NCBI GenBank assembly: GCA_023393475.1
Contig: JAEWLC010000043.1
Location: 22,978 to 86,977 of the forward strand
Length of the DNA: 64,000 nt
Source of the DNA: Pseudomonadota bacterium
GTDB lineage: Bacteria > Pseudomonadota > Alphaproteobacteria > Rhizobiales > Devosiaceae
Direction: 5' to 3'
The notes beneath the pieces are model-generated. The model ran no database searches and had not been told where the DNA came from. It saw only the letters and a list, made by a program, of their open reading frames with translations. This document shows, piece by piece, positions 57,606 through 64,000 of the stretch (its first letter is position 1; every line of letters starts with the position of its first letter). The position numbers were made by a program, and so were the translations under genes.

Positions 57606-58088
57606 ATGGGCGACATTGTCATCCGGGAGCTGACTGCACTCGAAGACTTGCAGTCGATCTTTCCACTCATTCATCAACTCAATCCGGAACTCGACGAAGC
57701 GCTGTTTCGCCAGCGGCTCGATGCTATGTTGCTGGAGGGCGGATATCGGTGCATTGCGGCGTTCGACCGGGACGTGATGGTCGGGGCCGCTGGGTTCTGG
57801 ACCGGCACGCATCTCTGGTGCGGCCGATATGTCGAGCCGGACAACGTCATCGTCGACCGCACACTACGCAGCGGCGGTATCGGCAAGCTGATGATGGACT
57901 GGATCGAAGTGGAGGCGCGACGTATGGGCTGCGAACTGCTCAAACTCGAGGCCTACGCGGAGCGCACCCGGACGCGCGAGTTCTACCGGCGCCAGGGCTA
58001 TGGCGAACCCGGCGTCGTCATGATTAAGCCGTTGCCGGTCGAGGGCGCGCAGACGCTTGAGGATATCCTCGCCAAGGGACGTGGCTAG
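57606..58088 (+). CDS. GNAT N-acetyltransferase
   Basis: A 160-residue acetyltransferase. The cofactor loop is VDRTLRSGGIGKLMMDWIEV (about residues 90-109) and the terminal helix is TRTREFYRRQGYGEPGVVMI. It resembles the short small-molecule or histone-acetyltransferase-like group. AAGGA precedes the ATG at 57606 by about 8 bases. It lies between dld and dusA; no operon link is clear. The substrate is unknown. Confidence 0.8.
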   Translation: MGDIVIRELTALEDLQSIFPLIHQLNPELDEALFRQRLDAMLLEGGYRCIAAFDRDVMVGAAGFWTGTHLWCGRYVEPDNVIVDRTLRSGGIGKLMMDWIEVEARRMGCELLKLEAYAERTRTREFYRRQGYGEPGVVMIKPLPVEGAQTLEDILAKGRG

Positions 58089-58159
58089 TCGCGGCGGTTG
58101 TCCGAAGAGCCATTGCGGCTTATATGCCGCGACTGACCTCATCGCACTGAAACGGCCCG

Positions 58160-59194
58160 ATGCTCCACGAAGAAACATCAGCACAAAGCACTCCCGCGTC
58201 CCGGCTTGCCGAGGCGCGCCGCTTCTCGATTGCGCCGATGATGGACTGGACGGATCGGCATTGCCGTTACCTCCACCGCATGCTCACGAAGCGCGCGCTG
58301 CTGTTCACCGAGATGGTGACGAGCCCCGCTGTGATCCACGGCCCGCGCGATCGACTGCTCGGCTTCGACGACGTCGAGAATCCCGTCGCGGTCCAGCTTG
58401 GCGGTTCCGATCCGCGCGAGCTGGCCGAGGCGACGCGCATCGCGGCCGAGTACCGCTATGACGAGATCAACCTCAATGTCGGCTGCCCGTCCGACCGCGT
58501 TCAGTCGGGCCGCTTCGGCGCCTGCCTGATGGCGGAACCGAGCCTCGTCGCCGATTGCGTCCGCGCCATGCGCGACGCGACCGACAAGCCGGTGACGGTG
58601 AAGTGCCGCATCGGCATCGACGACCAGGACACCGAGCAGAGCCTCGACCGCTTCGCCGATGCGATGGTCGCGGCCGGCGTCGATGCGCTCTATGTCCACG
58701 CGCGCAAGGCCTGGCTCAAGGGCCTGAGCCCCAAGGAAAACCGCGATATTCCGCCGCTCGACTACCCGCGCGTCCACTGCCTCGCCGAGCGCCTCAGGCC
58801 GCTGCCGGTGATGATCAACGGCGGCATCAAGACCATCAGGGACGCCGAGGCGCATATGGCGCACATGTCGGGCGTGATGCTCGGCCGAGTCGCCTATCAC
58901 GAGCCCATGCTGCTGACCCTCGTCGACGAGCGCTTCTTCGGCGAGACCGCCAAGCCGATCGAGCTGCGCGACGTGATGCTCGCCATGGCCGAATACGCCG
59001 AGCGCGAAATCTCCCGTGGCGCGCGGCTCAACAACATCACTCGCCACATGCTCGGCCTCGCCAACGCCCGCGCCGGCGCCCGCACCTTCCGCCAGATCCT
59101 CAGCGTCGAAGCCGCGCGCAAGGGCGCCGGCCCCGAGGTAATCATCAAGGCCTTCGAGGCGCTCGAGCCGGAACTCGAACTGGCGGCCAGCTGA
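58160..59194 (+). CDS. dusA: tRNA-dihydrouridine(20/20a) synthase DusA
   Basis: A 344-residue FMN enzyme that reduces uridine in the tRNA D-loop. Seen: FSIAPMMDWTDRHCRYLHRM at the N-terminus, VAVQLGGSDP, the catalytic-Cys motif NLNVGCPSDRVQSGRFGACL, RIGIDDQD, VHARKAWLKGLSPKENR typical of DusA, and VMINGGIKT. Length and motif order fit DusA rather than DusB or DusC. A long minus-strand frame over it is a shadow. Confidence 0.95.
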   Translation: MLHEETSAQSTPASRLAEARRFSIAPMMDWTDRHCRYLHRMLTKRALLFTEMVTSPAVIHGPRDRLLGFDDVENPVAVQLGGSDPRELAEATRIAAEYRYDEINLNVGCPSDRVQSGRFGACLMAEPSLVADCVRAMRDATDKPVTVKCRIGIDDQDTEQSLDRFADAMVAAGVDALYVHARKAWLKGLSPKENRDIPPLDYPRVHCLAERLRPLPVMINGGIKTIRDAEAHMAHMSGVMLGRVAYHEPMLLTLVDERFFGETAKPIELRDVMLAMAEYAEREISRGARLNNITRHMLGLANARAGARTFRQILSVEAARKGAGPEVIIKAFEALEPELELAAS

Positions 59195-59243
59195 CGGCCA
59201 CCCGCTGGAAGCCCAACTGCTCCGCCCGCCCGAGCGAACCGCC

Positions 59244-59735
59244 CTAGTGCTTGTCCTTCCAGAAATCCGCCTGTAGTTGCGCCGCCTCGTCGGCCAGCAG
59301 CGGCCCGACGATCTCGGTCGGCCGCTGTCCCGCCTCGAAAACCACATGGCAGGGCAGGTCGAGGGTCGGGTTCTCCTCGTGCGCGCCGGTCTGTGCCTTG
59401 AGGTCGCGCTCCGTCTGGCCGAAGACGACGCGGCCGATGCCGGCCCAGTAGATGGCGCCCGAGCACATCGCGCAGGGCTCGGCCGAAGTATAGAGCGTGC
59501 AGCCCTGCAGTTCCTCTAGGCTGATGTTCTTCGCGGCCCAGCTCGCCAGCAGCTTTTCGGCATGCGCGGTGCGGTCCCCGCCTTCCGACGTGTAGCCGTT
59601 GCCCTGTTCGCGCAGCACCTTGCCGTTCCCGTCGGCCAGCAGCGCGCCGAACGGGTGGTCGCCGCCTTCGCGCGATCGCTTCGCCACCGCAAAGGATTGG
59701 CGCAGCAGGGTTTCGTCATAGGGGCGTCGCGGCAT
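59244..59735 (-). CDS. Nucleoside/guanine deaminase-like protein (CDA fold)
   Basis: A 163-residue zinc hydrolase with the HAE motif in DRTAHAEKLL and PCxxC in SAEPCAMCSGAIYWAGIGRV. FGALLADGNGKVLREQGN is a typical strand and turn of guanine-deaminase/TadA relatives. The exact substrate (guanine, cytosine, or a modified base) is not determined; the HPFGALL form resembles GuaD-like enzymes more than TadA. It is convergent with dusA, 49 bases apart. Confidence 0.85.
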   Translation of the reverse strand: MPRRPYDETLLRQSFAVAKRSREGGDHPFGALLADGNGKVLREQGNGYTSEGGDRTAHAEKLLASWAAKNISLEELQGCTLYTSAEPCAMCSGAIYWAGIGRVVFGQTERDLKAQTGAHEENPTLDLPCHVVFEAGQRPTEIVGPLLADEAAQLQADFWKDKH

Positions 59736-59770
59736 GTCGGTCTCCGAGAGTGTCGGCGGACCTTACCGGA

Positions 59771-60457
59771 TCAATCCGTCAGTTCCAGCGAATTGCCGGT
59801 CACCGCATAGCGGCTGAGCGTGCCGAGATAGCTCATGCCGAGCAGGCTCGTGTCGAGCATGTCGGCTTCGGCGACGAAGGCCCGGACATTGTTGCGCACG
59901 ATCCCGCCGACATCGACTTGGTCGAGTGTCACCGCCGCGGCATTGCCGGTGCCGTTGGCGGTGGAGACGCGCACGTCGTAGCGCAGCACGTCGGTCGAAA
60001 GCCCGATCTTTTCAGCGTCCTCGTGGGTCAGCACCACGGCCGAGGCGCCGGTATCGAAGATGGTGCGAATCTCCGCGCCGTTGATGCTGGCATTGATCAT
60101 GAAGTGCCCGTCGCGCCCGCCACGGAACGAGGCGGTGCCACGCTCCTCGTCCACCACGGCGACGCCCGGAACGAGTTCACCGAAGACCCGCGAGGCGACC
60201 AGCGAGATGTCGTCGCGAAAAGTGTAGCCAACGAGTACCATCCCGAAGATGCCGGCCCACAGCGCCAAGTTGCCGGCCATCTCGGAGAACCGGTGGCGCC
60301 GCGAGAATATCCCGCCCGCGATGACGACGAGGATGACCAGCAGCGGTATCAACTGCCCCGTCTGCTCCTGGGTCAGCCCGACCAGTGTGCCGGCGTCGGC
60401 GCTGACGAGCAGCGCGATGCCGATGGCTATGACGATGGCGACGCCGATGAACAGCAT
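59771..60457 (-). CDS. TIGR02281-family membrane aspartic protease (retropepsin-like)
   Basis: A 228-residue protein with two or three N-terminal membrane helices (VAIVIAIGIALLVSADAG, LIPLLVILVVIAGGIF, LALWAGIFGMVLVGY) and a periplasmic retropepsin-like domain (about residues 105-228) with catalytic DTGAS in IRTIFDTGASAVVLTHEDAE. Family members in alphaproteobacteria are related to SpSpc/PerP. PerP degrades the PodJ polarity factor in Caulobacter; a similar role here is inference. The ATG at 60457 follows AGGGA; the GTG at 60481 lacks a site. Confidence 0.85.
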   Translation of the reverse strand: MLFIGVAIVIAIGIALLVSADAGTLVGLTQEQTGQLIPLLVILVVIAGGIFSRRHRFSEMAGNLALWAGIFGMVLVGYTFRDDISLVASRVFGELVPGVAVVDEERGTASFRGGRDGHFMINASINGAEIRTIFDTGASAVVLTHEDAEKIGLSTDVLRYDVRVSTANGTGNAAAVTLDQVDVGGIVRNNVRAFVAEADMLDTSLLGMSYLGTLSRYAVTGNSLELTD

Positions 60458-60508
60458 GGAAATCCCTGTGCGTGCGGTCACCCGATAATGGGGAGCAATC
60501 AGGCCAAT

Positions 60509-61402
60509 TCAAGCCAAACCGTCACCGCGCATCAGTGAACTTTTCGCCATGAGCCCGTCGCCGACGATGCCGAAGAAGGCGCGCACGCGCGCAGTCTTGC
60601 GCAAATCGGCATGCGTCACGATCCAGAGTTCCCGTGCCAGTTCGGCGATCGGCGCCTCGACCGCCCGCCGCAGTCCCGGCTCGATATCGCCGAGATAGCA
60701 GGGCAGCAGCACCAGCCCGACCCCGGCCTTCGCGGCGACGAACTGGTTGATGAGGCTGCTCGCCCGATAGACGATACGCGGCCGCGCAATCCGCTCGTTG
60801 ATCCAGTCCGCCGCGGCGATGCCGCTGACCTCCTCGCCCCAGCCGATGAAGTCGAAGGCCGCGAGGTCGACCGCCCCGTCGCCCACCAGCGACGGCGCGC
60901 CATAGACGGTCCAGCCGATATCGGCGAGCTTGCGCCCGAACAGGTCCGGTTCCTTCGGCCGCGTCACCCGCAGCGCGATTTCCGCCTCCCGGCGGCTGAG
61001 GCTGAGGATGCGGTTGTCGACCACCAGCTCCACCACGATGCCGGGATGGGCGGCGCGGAACCGCGCCAGCTCGGTAGTGAGCACGCTGTAGGCCAGCGTC
61101 TCCGACGAGGTGACGCGCAGCGATCCGACCAGCCGCTGATCGCGCCCGGCGACCTCGCGGCTCAGCGCATCGGCCTCCGTTTCCACCCGCTCGGCCGTCG
61201 CCGCCACCTGCTCGCCCGCCGCCGTCGGCTGATAGACGCCGCCCGGCAGCCGCTCGAACAGCCGCACCCCGAGCTTATCCTCGAGCGCATTGAGCCTCCG
61301 GAACGCGGTCGAGTGGTTCACCGCAAGCGCGGTGGCCCCGCCGCTCAGCGTGCCTGCCCGCGCGATGGCGAGCACCAGCTTCATGTCGTTCCAATTCTCC
61401 AT
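60509..61402 (-). CDS. LysR-family regulator of the divergent GST gene
   Basis: A 297-residue LysR protein. The helix-turn-helix reads MENWNDMKLVLAIARAGTLS and ALAVNHSTAFRRLNALEDKL with FERLPGG; substrate domain from about 90 (GSLRVTSSETLAYSVL). The start is ATG at 61402; a longer frame upstream is antisense to GST. It is divergent from the glutathione transferase gene, the probable target, with the palindrome TTGCA-N4-TGCAA between them. Confidence 0.88.
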   Translation of the reverse strand: MENWNDMKLVLAIARAGTLSGGATALAVNHSTAFRRLNALEDKLGVRLFERLPGGVYQPTAAGEQVAATAERVETEADALSREVAGRDQRLVGSLRVTSSETLAYSVLTTELARFRAAHPGIVVELVVDNRILSLSRREAEIALRVTRPKEPDLFGRKLADIGWTVYGAPSLVGDGAVDLAAFDFIGWGEEVSGIAAADWINERIARPRIVYRASSLINQFVAAKAGVGLVLLPCYLGDIEPGLRRAVEAPIAELARELWIVTHADLRKTARVRAFFGIVGDGLMAKSSLMRGDGLA

Positions 61403-61427
61403 GACGAGGAAATAGCATGTCGCCCGT

Positions 61428-61441
61428 TTGCAGTCATGCAA
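61428..61441. promoter_or_regulatory. Probable LysR operator between lysR and GST
   Basis: TTGCAGTCATGCAA is a 14-base palindrome (TTGCA-N4-TGCAA), 26 bases upstream of the LysR start and 82 bases before the GST start. A further TGCA element follows at 61446. This placement is typical of LysR-controlled divergent pairs. Confidence 0.4.
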
Positions 61442-61522
61442 GCGATGCAGGCAAAATCGCCATTGGCTTTTCGAGATCGCCGTCGCTAACTCTGTGGGCC
61501 TCGATAACCCCAGAGGCAGAAA

Positions 61523-62155
61523 ATGCAGCTCTACTACAATCCCTATGGGTGCTCCCTGGCGCCCGCCATCGTCGCCGCCGAAGCCGGCATTGTGCTCGAT
61601 TTCACCTATGTCGATATCCTCGGCACGCCCCACACCCTGGCCGACGGCACCGACTACCGCACCGTCAATCCACGCAACTACGTGCCGCTGCTGATCGGCG
61701 ACGATGGCGTCGAAATCAGCGAGGTTGCCGTCATCCTCAAGGCGCTGGCCGACCAGAACCCGGCCGCCGGCCTTGCTCCGGCCGTCGGTACTGCAGAGCG
61801 CCTGCTCCTCGACCAGTGGCTGAACTTCCTCTCCAGCGAACTGCACAAGAGCTACTCGCCCTGGCTGTTCCATCCCGAAGTCGGCGAAGCCGCGCAGGAC
61901 TATGCCCGGGCGCTCATCGCGCGGCGCTACGCGCTGGTCGAAAAGCAGCTCGAGGGCAAGACCTGGCTCCTCGGCGAGAACTTCTCGGTCGCGGACGCCT
62001 ATCTCTACGTGATGGTGAACTGGGCCGCCGCGGCCAAGACCCCGCTCGACGACTTCCCGCTGCTCCGCGCCTGGTTCGAGCGGATGAAGGCGCGGCCCCA
62101 TGTCCGGGACGCCGTCCGCCAGCACTCGCGGCAGCCTGCCGCCAAGGCTGCCTAG
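61523..62155 (+). CDS. Glutathione S-transferase, beta-class-like
   Basis: A 210-residue enzyme that conjugates or reduces electrophiles with glutathione. The thioredoxin-like N-terminus has C10 in YYNPYGCSLAPAIVAAEAG, the position of the beta-class catalytic Cys. VPLLIGDDGVEISEVAVIL gives the cis-Pro and Glu/Ser glutathione site (E and S in ISEVAV). The C-terminal all-helical domain has WLLGENFSVADAYLYVM. It is divergent from the LysR gene and its stop overlaps that of the convergent cobS in CTAG. Confidence 0.9.
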   Translation: MQLYYNPYGCSLAPAIVAAEAGIVLDFTYVDILGTPHTLADGTDYRTVNPRNYVPLLIGDDGVEISEVAVILKALADQNPAAGLAPAVGTAERLLLDQWLNFLSSELHKSYSPWLFHPEVGEAAQDYARALIARRYALVEKQLEGKTWLLGENFSVADAYLYVMVNWAAAAKTPLDDFPLLRAWFERMKARPHVRDAVRQHSRQPAAKAA

Positions 62156-62997
62156 GCGAAGACGACGAGCACGGCCAGAACGGCGATCTCGATCAGGGCA
62201 CCCAGTGCCCCGATCAGGTCGCCGGTCTGTCCGCCGATCAGCTTGCGGCAGCCCCACACCCAGGCCATGGCGACGAGCGCGGCCGCAAGCAGCGCAAGCA
62301 CCACCGCGACGAAGCTGGTGAAGGGTGCGGCAAGGATCAGCGCCACGATCGCCGCAAACGCCGCTCCGATGCAGAAGCTCGCCTTCCCGACACGGCCGGC
62401 GGAAGCAGAAGCGCCGCCCTCGCGGGCGTTGGGCAACTCGACGCTGAGCCAGAGCGAACCCGAACGGCCGAGCACCGTGGCGGCCAGCCAGATCGCCCCC
62501 GCCGCCAGCGGATTATAGGCCGCGATCGCGCCGATGGCCGTCACCCGCAGCAGCAGGTAGAGCCCGATCGCCGCGACCCCGTAGGTCCCGTGCCGGCTGT
62601 CCTTCATGATCTCGAGGCGACGCTCGATCGTTGCCCCGCCGAAGAGGCCGTCGGCCGCGTCCGCCAGCGCGTCGTCGGCCATCGCCCCGGTCGCGACCAG
62701 CATCGCCGCCACCCCGATCGCCGCCGCGAAATAGCTCGGCATGCTCGCCCAGGCGCACAGCATCATCAGCAGCGCCGGCAGGAAGCCGATCACGAGGCTC
62801 GCGAAAGGCAGGCTCATCGCCATGCGGTTGAGGTTCGGCGCGGTGAACGGGCGGTCGCCGGTCGGCAGACGCGAAAAGAAACGCAGCGACATCACGATGT
62901 CGTCGGCCAAGCCCGGTTCCGGCGCGGGCGGGGCAGGGGGGATGGTTCCGTTGTCCTGCCGTGGGCGTACGCGGGGGACGTCCTCGTTCAATTGCAA
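62152..62997 (-). CDS. cobS: Adenosylcobinamide-GDP ribazoletransferase
   Basis: A 281-residue membrane enzyme that joins adenosylcobinamide-GDP to alpha-ribazole in the last step of cobalamin assembly. Seen: MSLRFFSRLPTGD, the family's opening, and the active-site Asp cluster MADDALADAADGLFGG. ERRLEIMKDSRHGTYGVAAI follows. About six membrane segments. The N-terminal 35 residues are polar and proline-rich, an extension not found in all family members; a start near 62892 would be canonical. It is divergent from cobT by 62 bases; no B12 riboswitch is seen in that gap. Confidence 0.92.
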   Translation of the reverse strand: MQLNEDVPRVRPRQDNGTIPPAPPAPEPGLADDIVMSLRFFSRLPTGDRPFTAPNLNRMAMSLPFASLVIGFLPALLMMLCAWASMPSYFAAAIGVAAMLVATGAMADDALADAADGLFGGATIERRLEIMKDSRHGTYGVAAIGLYLLLRVTAIGAIAAYNPLAAGAIWLAATVLGRSGSLWLSVELPNAREGGASASAGRVGKASFCIGAAFAAIVALILAAPFTSFVAVVLALLAAALVAMAWVWGCRKLIGGQTGDLIGALGALIEIAVLAVLVVFA

Positions 62998-63059
62998 ATG
63001 CCCGCCGATTGGTCCAGAAGCGTGCCTCCCTTACCACCCCTGGCCGGAGTCGTCATCCG

Positions 63060-64000
63060 ATGCCCTCGCCCTTCGCCGATATCATCGACCTGCTGCACAT
63101 CTCGCCCTCTGGCGACGAACAGGCAGTGGAAGCCATCCGCGAGCGCGATCGGCAACTGACGAAGCCCCCCGGCTCGCTCGGCGAGCTCGAGTCTCTGGTC
63201 GAGTTCCTCGGCCGCTGGCAGGGCAAGTCCAGCCCCACGCTCGACAACCCCATGGTCGCGATCTTTGCCGCCAACCACGGCGTCACCGATCAGGGAGTCT
63301 CGGCCTTCCCGCGCGAAGTGACCGCGCAGATGGTCGCCAACTTCACAGCAGGCGGCGCGGCGATCAGCCAGATCTGCCAGCTGCACGAACTGAACCTGCG
63401 CGTCTTTGAACTGGCGCTGGAACTCCCGACCGGCGACATCACGCGAGAACCCGCGATGGATGATCGCATGTGCGCCGCCACCATCGCCTACGGCATGGAG
63501 GCGGTTGCCGGTAAGCCGGACCTCCTCGCCATCGGCGAAATGGGCATCGGCAACACCACCGTGGCCGCCGCCATCTTCACCGCGCTCTATGGCGGTACCG
63601 GTGCCGACTGGGTCGGTCGTGGCACCGGCGTCGACGATGCCGGCCTCGCCCGCAAGGCCGATGCCGTCGATCGCGCCATCGCGCTCCACAAGGATGCGCT
63701 CGACGATCCGCTCGCCATCCTGGCGCGCCTCGGTGGCCGCGAGATCGCCGCCATGCTGGGCGCCATCATCTCGTCGCGCCAGCGGAAGATCCCGGTGATC
63801 GTCGATGGCTTCGTCGCCACCGCCGCCGCCGCCATTGCCCACGCGGTCGACCCCACGTCCATCGATCACTGCATCTTCGGCCATGTCTCGGCCGAACACG
63901 CGCATCCGCGCGCGCTGGAGGCGATGGGCAAGCATGCGCTGCTCGGGCTCGGCATGCGCCTGGGCGCGGGCCCCCGGGCGGCCCACCCCGCGGTGGATGG
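63060..64000 (+). CDS. cobT: Nicotinate-nucleotide-dimethylbenzimidazole phosphoribosyltransferase (3' end outside window)
   Basis: The first 313 codons of an enzyme that makes alpha-ribazole phosphate, the substrate used with CobS. Seen: KPPGSLGELESLVEFLGRWQ, FAANHGVTDQGVSAFPREVT, GEMGIGNTTVAAAI, and IVDGFVATAAAAIAHAVDPT. FGHVSAEHAHPRALEAMG then LLGLGMRLGAGP precede the edge. The catalytic Glu region close to the C-terminus is cut off. It is divergent from cobS and starts at ATG 63060 without a strong RBS. Confidence 0.95.
   Translation, partial: MPSPFADIIDLLHISPSGDEQAVEAIRERDRQLTKPPGSLGELESLVEFLGRWQGKSSPTLDNPMVAIFAANHGVTDQGVSAFPREVTAQMVANFTAGGAAISQICQLHELNLRVFELALELPTGDITREPAMDDRMCAATIAYGMEAVAGKPDLLAIGEMGIGNTTVAAAIFTALYGGTGADWVGRGTGVDDAGLARKADAVDRAIALHKDALDDPLAILARLGGREIAAMLGAIISSRQRKIPVIVDGFVATAAAAIAHAVDPTSIDHCIFGHVSAEHAHPRALEAMGKHALLGLGMRLGAGPRAAHPAVD

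Noticed and set aside
62998..63059. B12 riboswitch in the cobS-cobT gap
   Set aside because: Only 62 bases long and no cobalamin-riboswitch box was recognisable.
1..64000. tRNA or rRNA genes, CRISPR arrays, insertion sequences and prophage
   Set aside because: No tRNA-like cloverleaf, repeat-spacer pattern, transposase or phage structural gene was recognised by reading; a covariance-model and IS search would settle it.

Overview
The window is about 64 kb of GC-rich DNA (roughly 65% G+C), densely coded on both strands. Gene order and protein content point to an alphaproteobacterium of the order Hyphomicrobiales, most like Devosia. The markers are the run polyprenyl synthetase / TrmN6-type methyltransferase / S49 peptidase / glyQ, the ETF-QO / TPR / ispE run, a sitABCD metal importer behind a Mur/Fur-type box, a divergent cobS-cobT pair, and a TIGR02281-type aspartic protease. 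No rRNA, tRNA, CRISPR array, phage or insertion sequence was recognised. The genus is an inference, not a demonstrated fact.

Layout. 1-2.5 kb: the 5' part of moaB, an MFS transporter and a DUF2726 protein. 2.5-7.7 kb: a lower-GC patch with a decayed LysR fragment, a subtilisin-like protease with Glu where the catalytic Asp is expected, an intact LysR with a divergent NTF2-like secreted protein, a GNAT enzyme and RidA. 7.8-19.1 kb: housekeeping genes (family-4-type uracil-DNA glycosylase, ETF-QO, TPR protein, ispE, polyprenyl diphosphate synthase, methyltransferase, S49 peptidase, a SnoaL-PAS-LuxR regulator, glyQ). 19.1-21.1 kb: a SPINDLY/OGT-type glycosyltransferase gene broken by a single-base frameshift. 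21-29.3 kb: membrane and secreted proteins, an ispH-GNAT-rnhA operon, a PPDK-like protein with an eroded ATP-grasp half, a SleB-type hydrolase and a histidine kinase. 29.4-32.1 kb: pepN.

32.1-39.9 kb is the most distinctive part. Three paralogous full-length ABC exporters lie in one direction. An 18-bp palindrome resembling a SoxR/MerR-family operator precedes the first. A 32-codon ORF with a strong ribosome-binding site lies between exporters 1 and 2. A RelE/Xre toxin-antitoxin module with its own promoter, tandem operators and probably a leaderless toxin mRNA lies between exporters 2 and 3. A convergent TetR-DUF4260 pair follows. This reads as a stress- or drug-induced efflux locus stabilised or invaded by a toxin-antitoxin module.

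40-64 kb: a GH2 beta-mannosidase, a DUF6580-like membrane protein, two tandem EamA exporters, sitABCD, a degenerate M24 peptidase-like protein, a cold-shock protein with a clear terminator, NDH-2, HxlR, a marR-emrA-emrB efflux operon, FAD-linked D-lactate dehydrogenase, GNAT, dusA, a nucleoside deaminase, an aspartic protease, a LysR/GST divergent pair, cobS, and cobT running off the right edge.

Three convergent gene pairs end in overlapping CTAG stop codons. Many co-directional genes overlap by ATGA, GTGA or TGATG, which marks compact operons.
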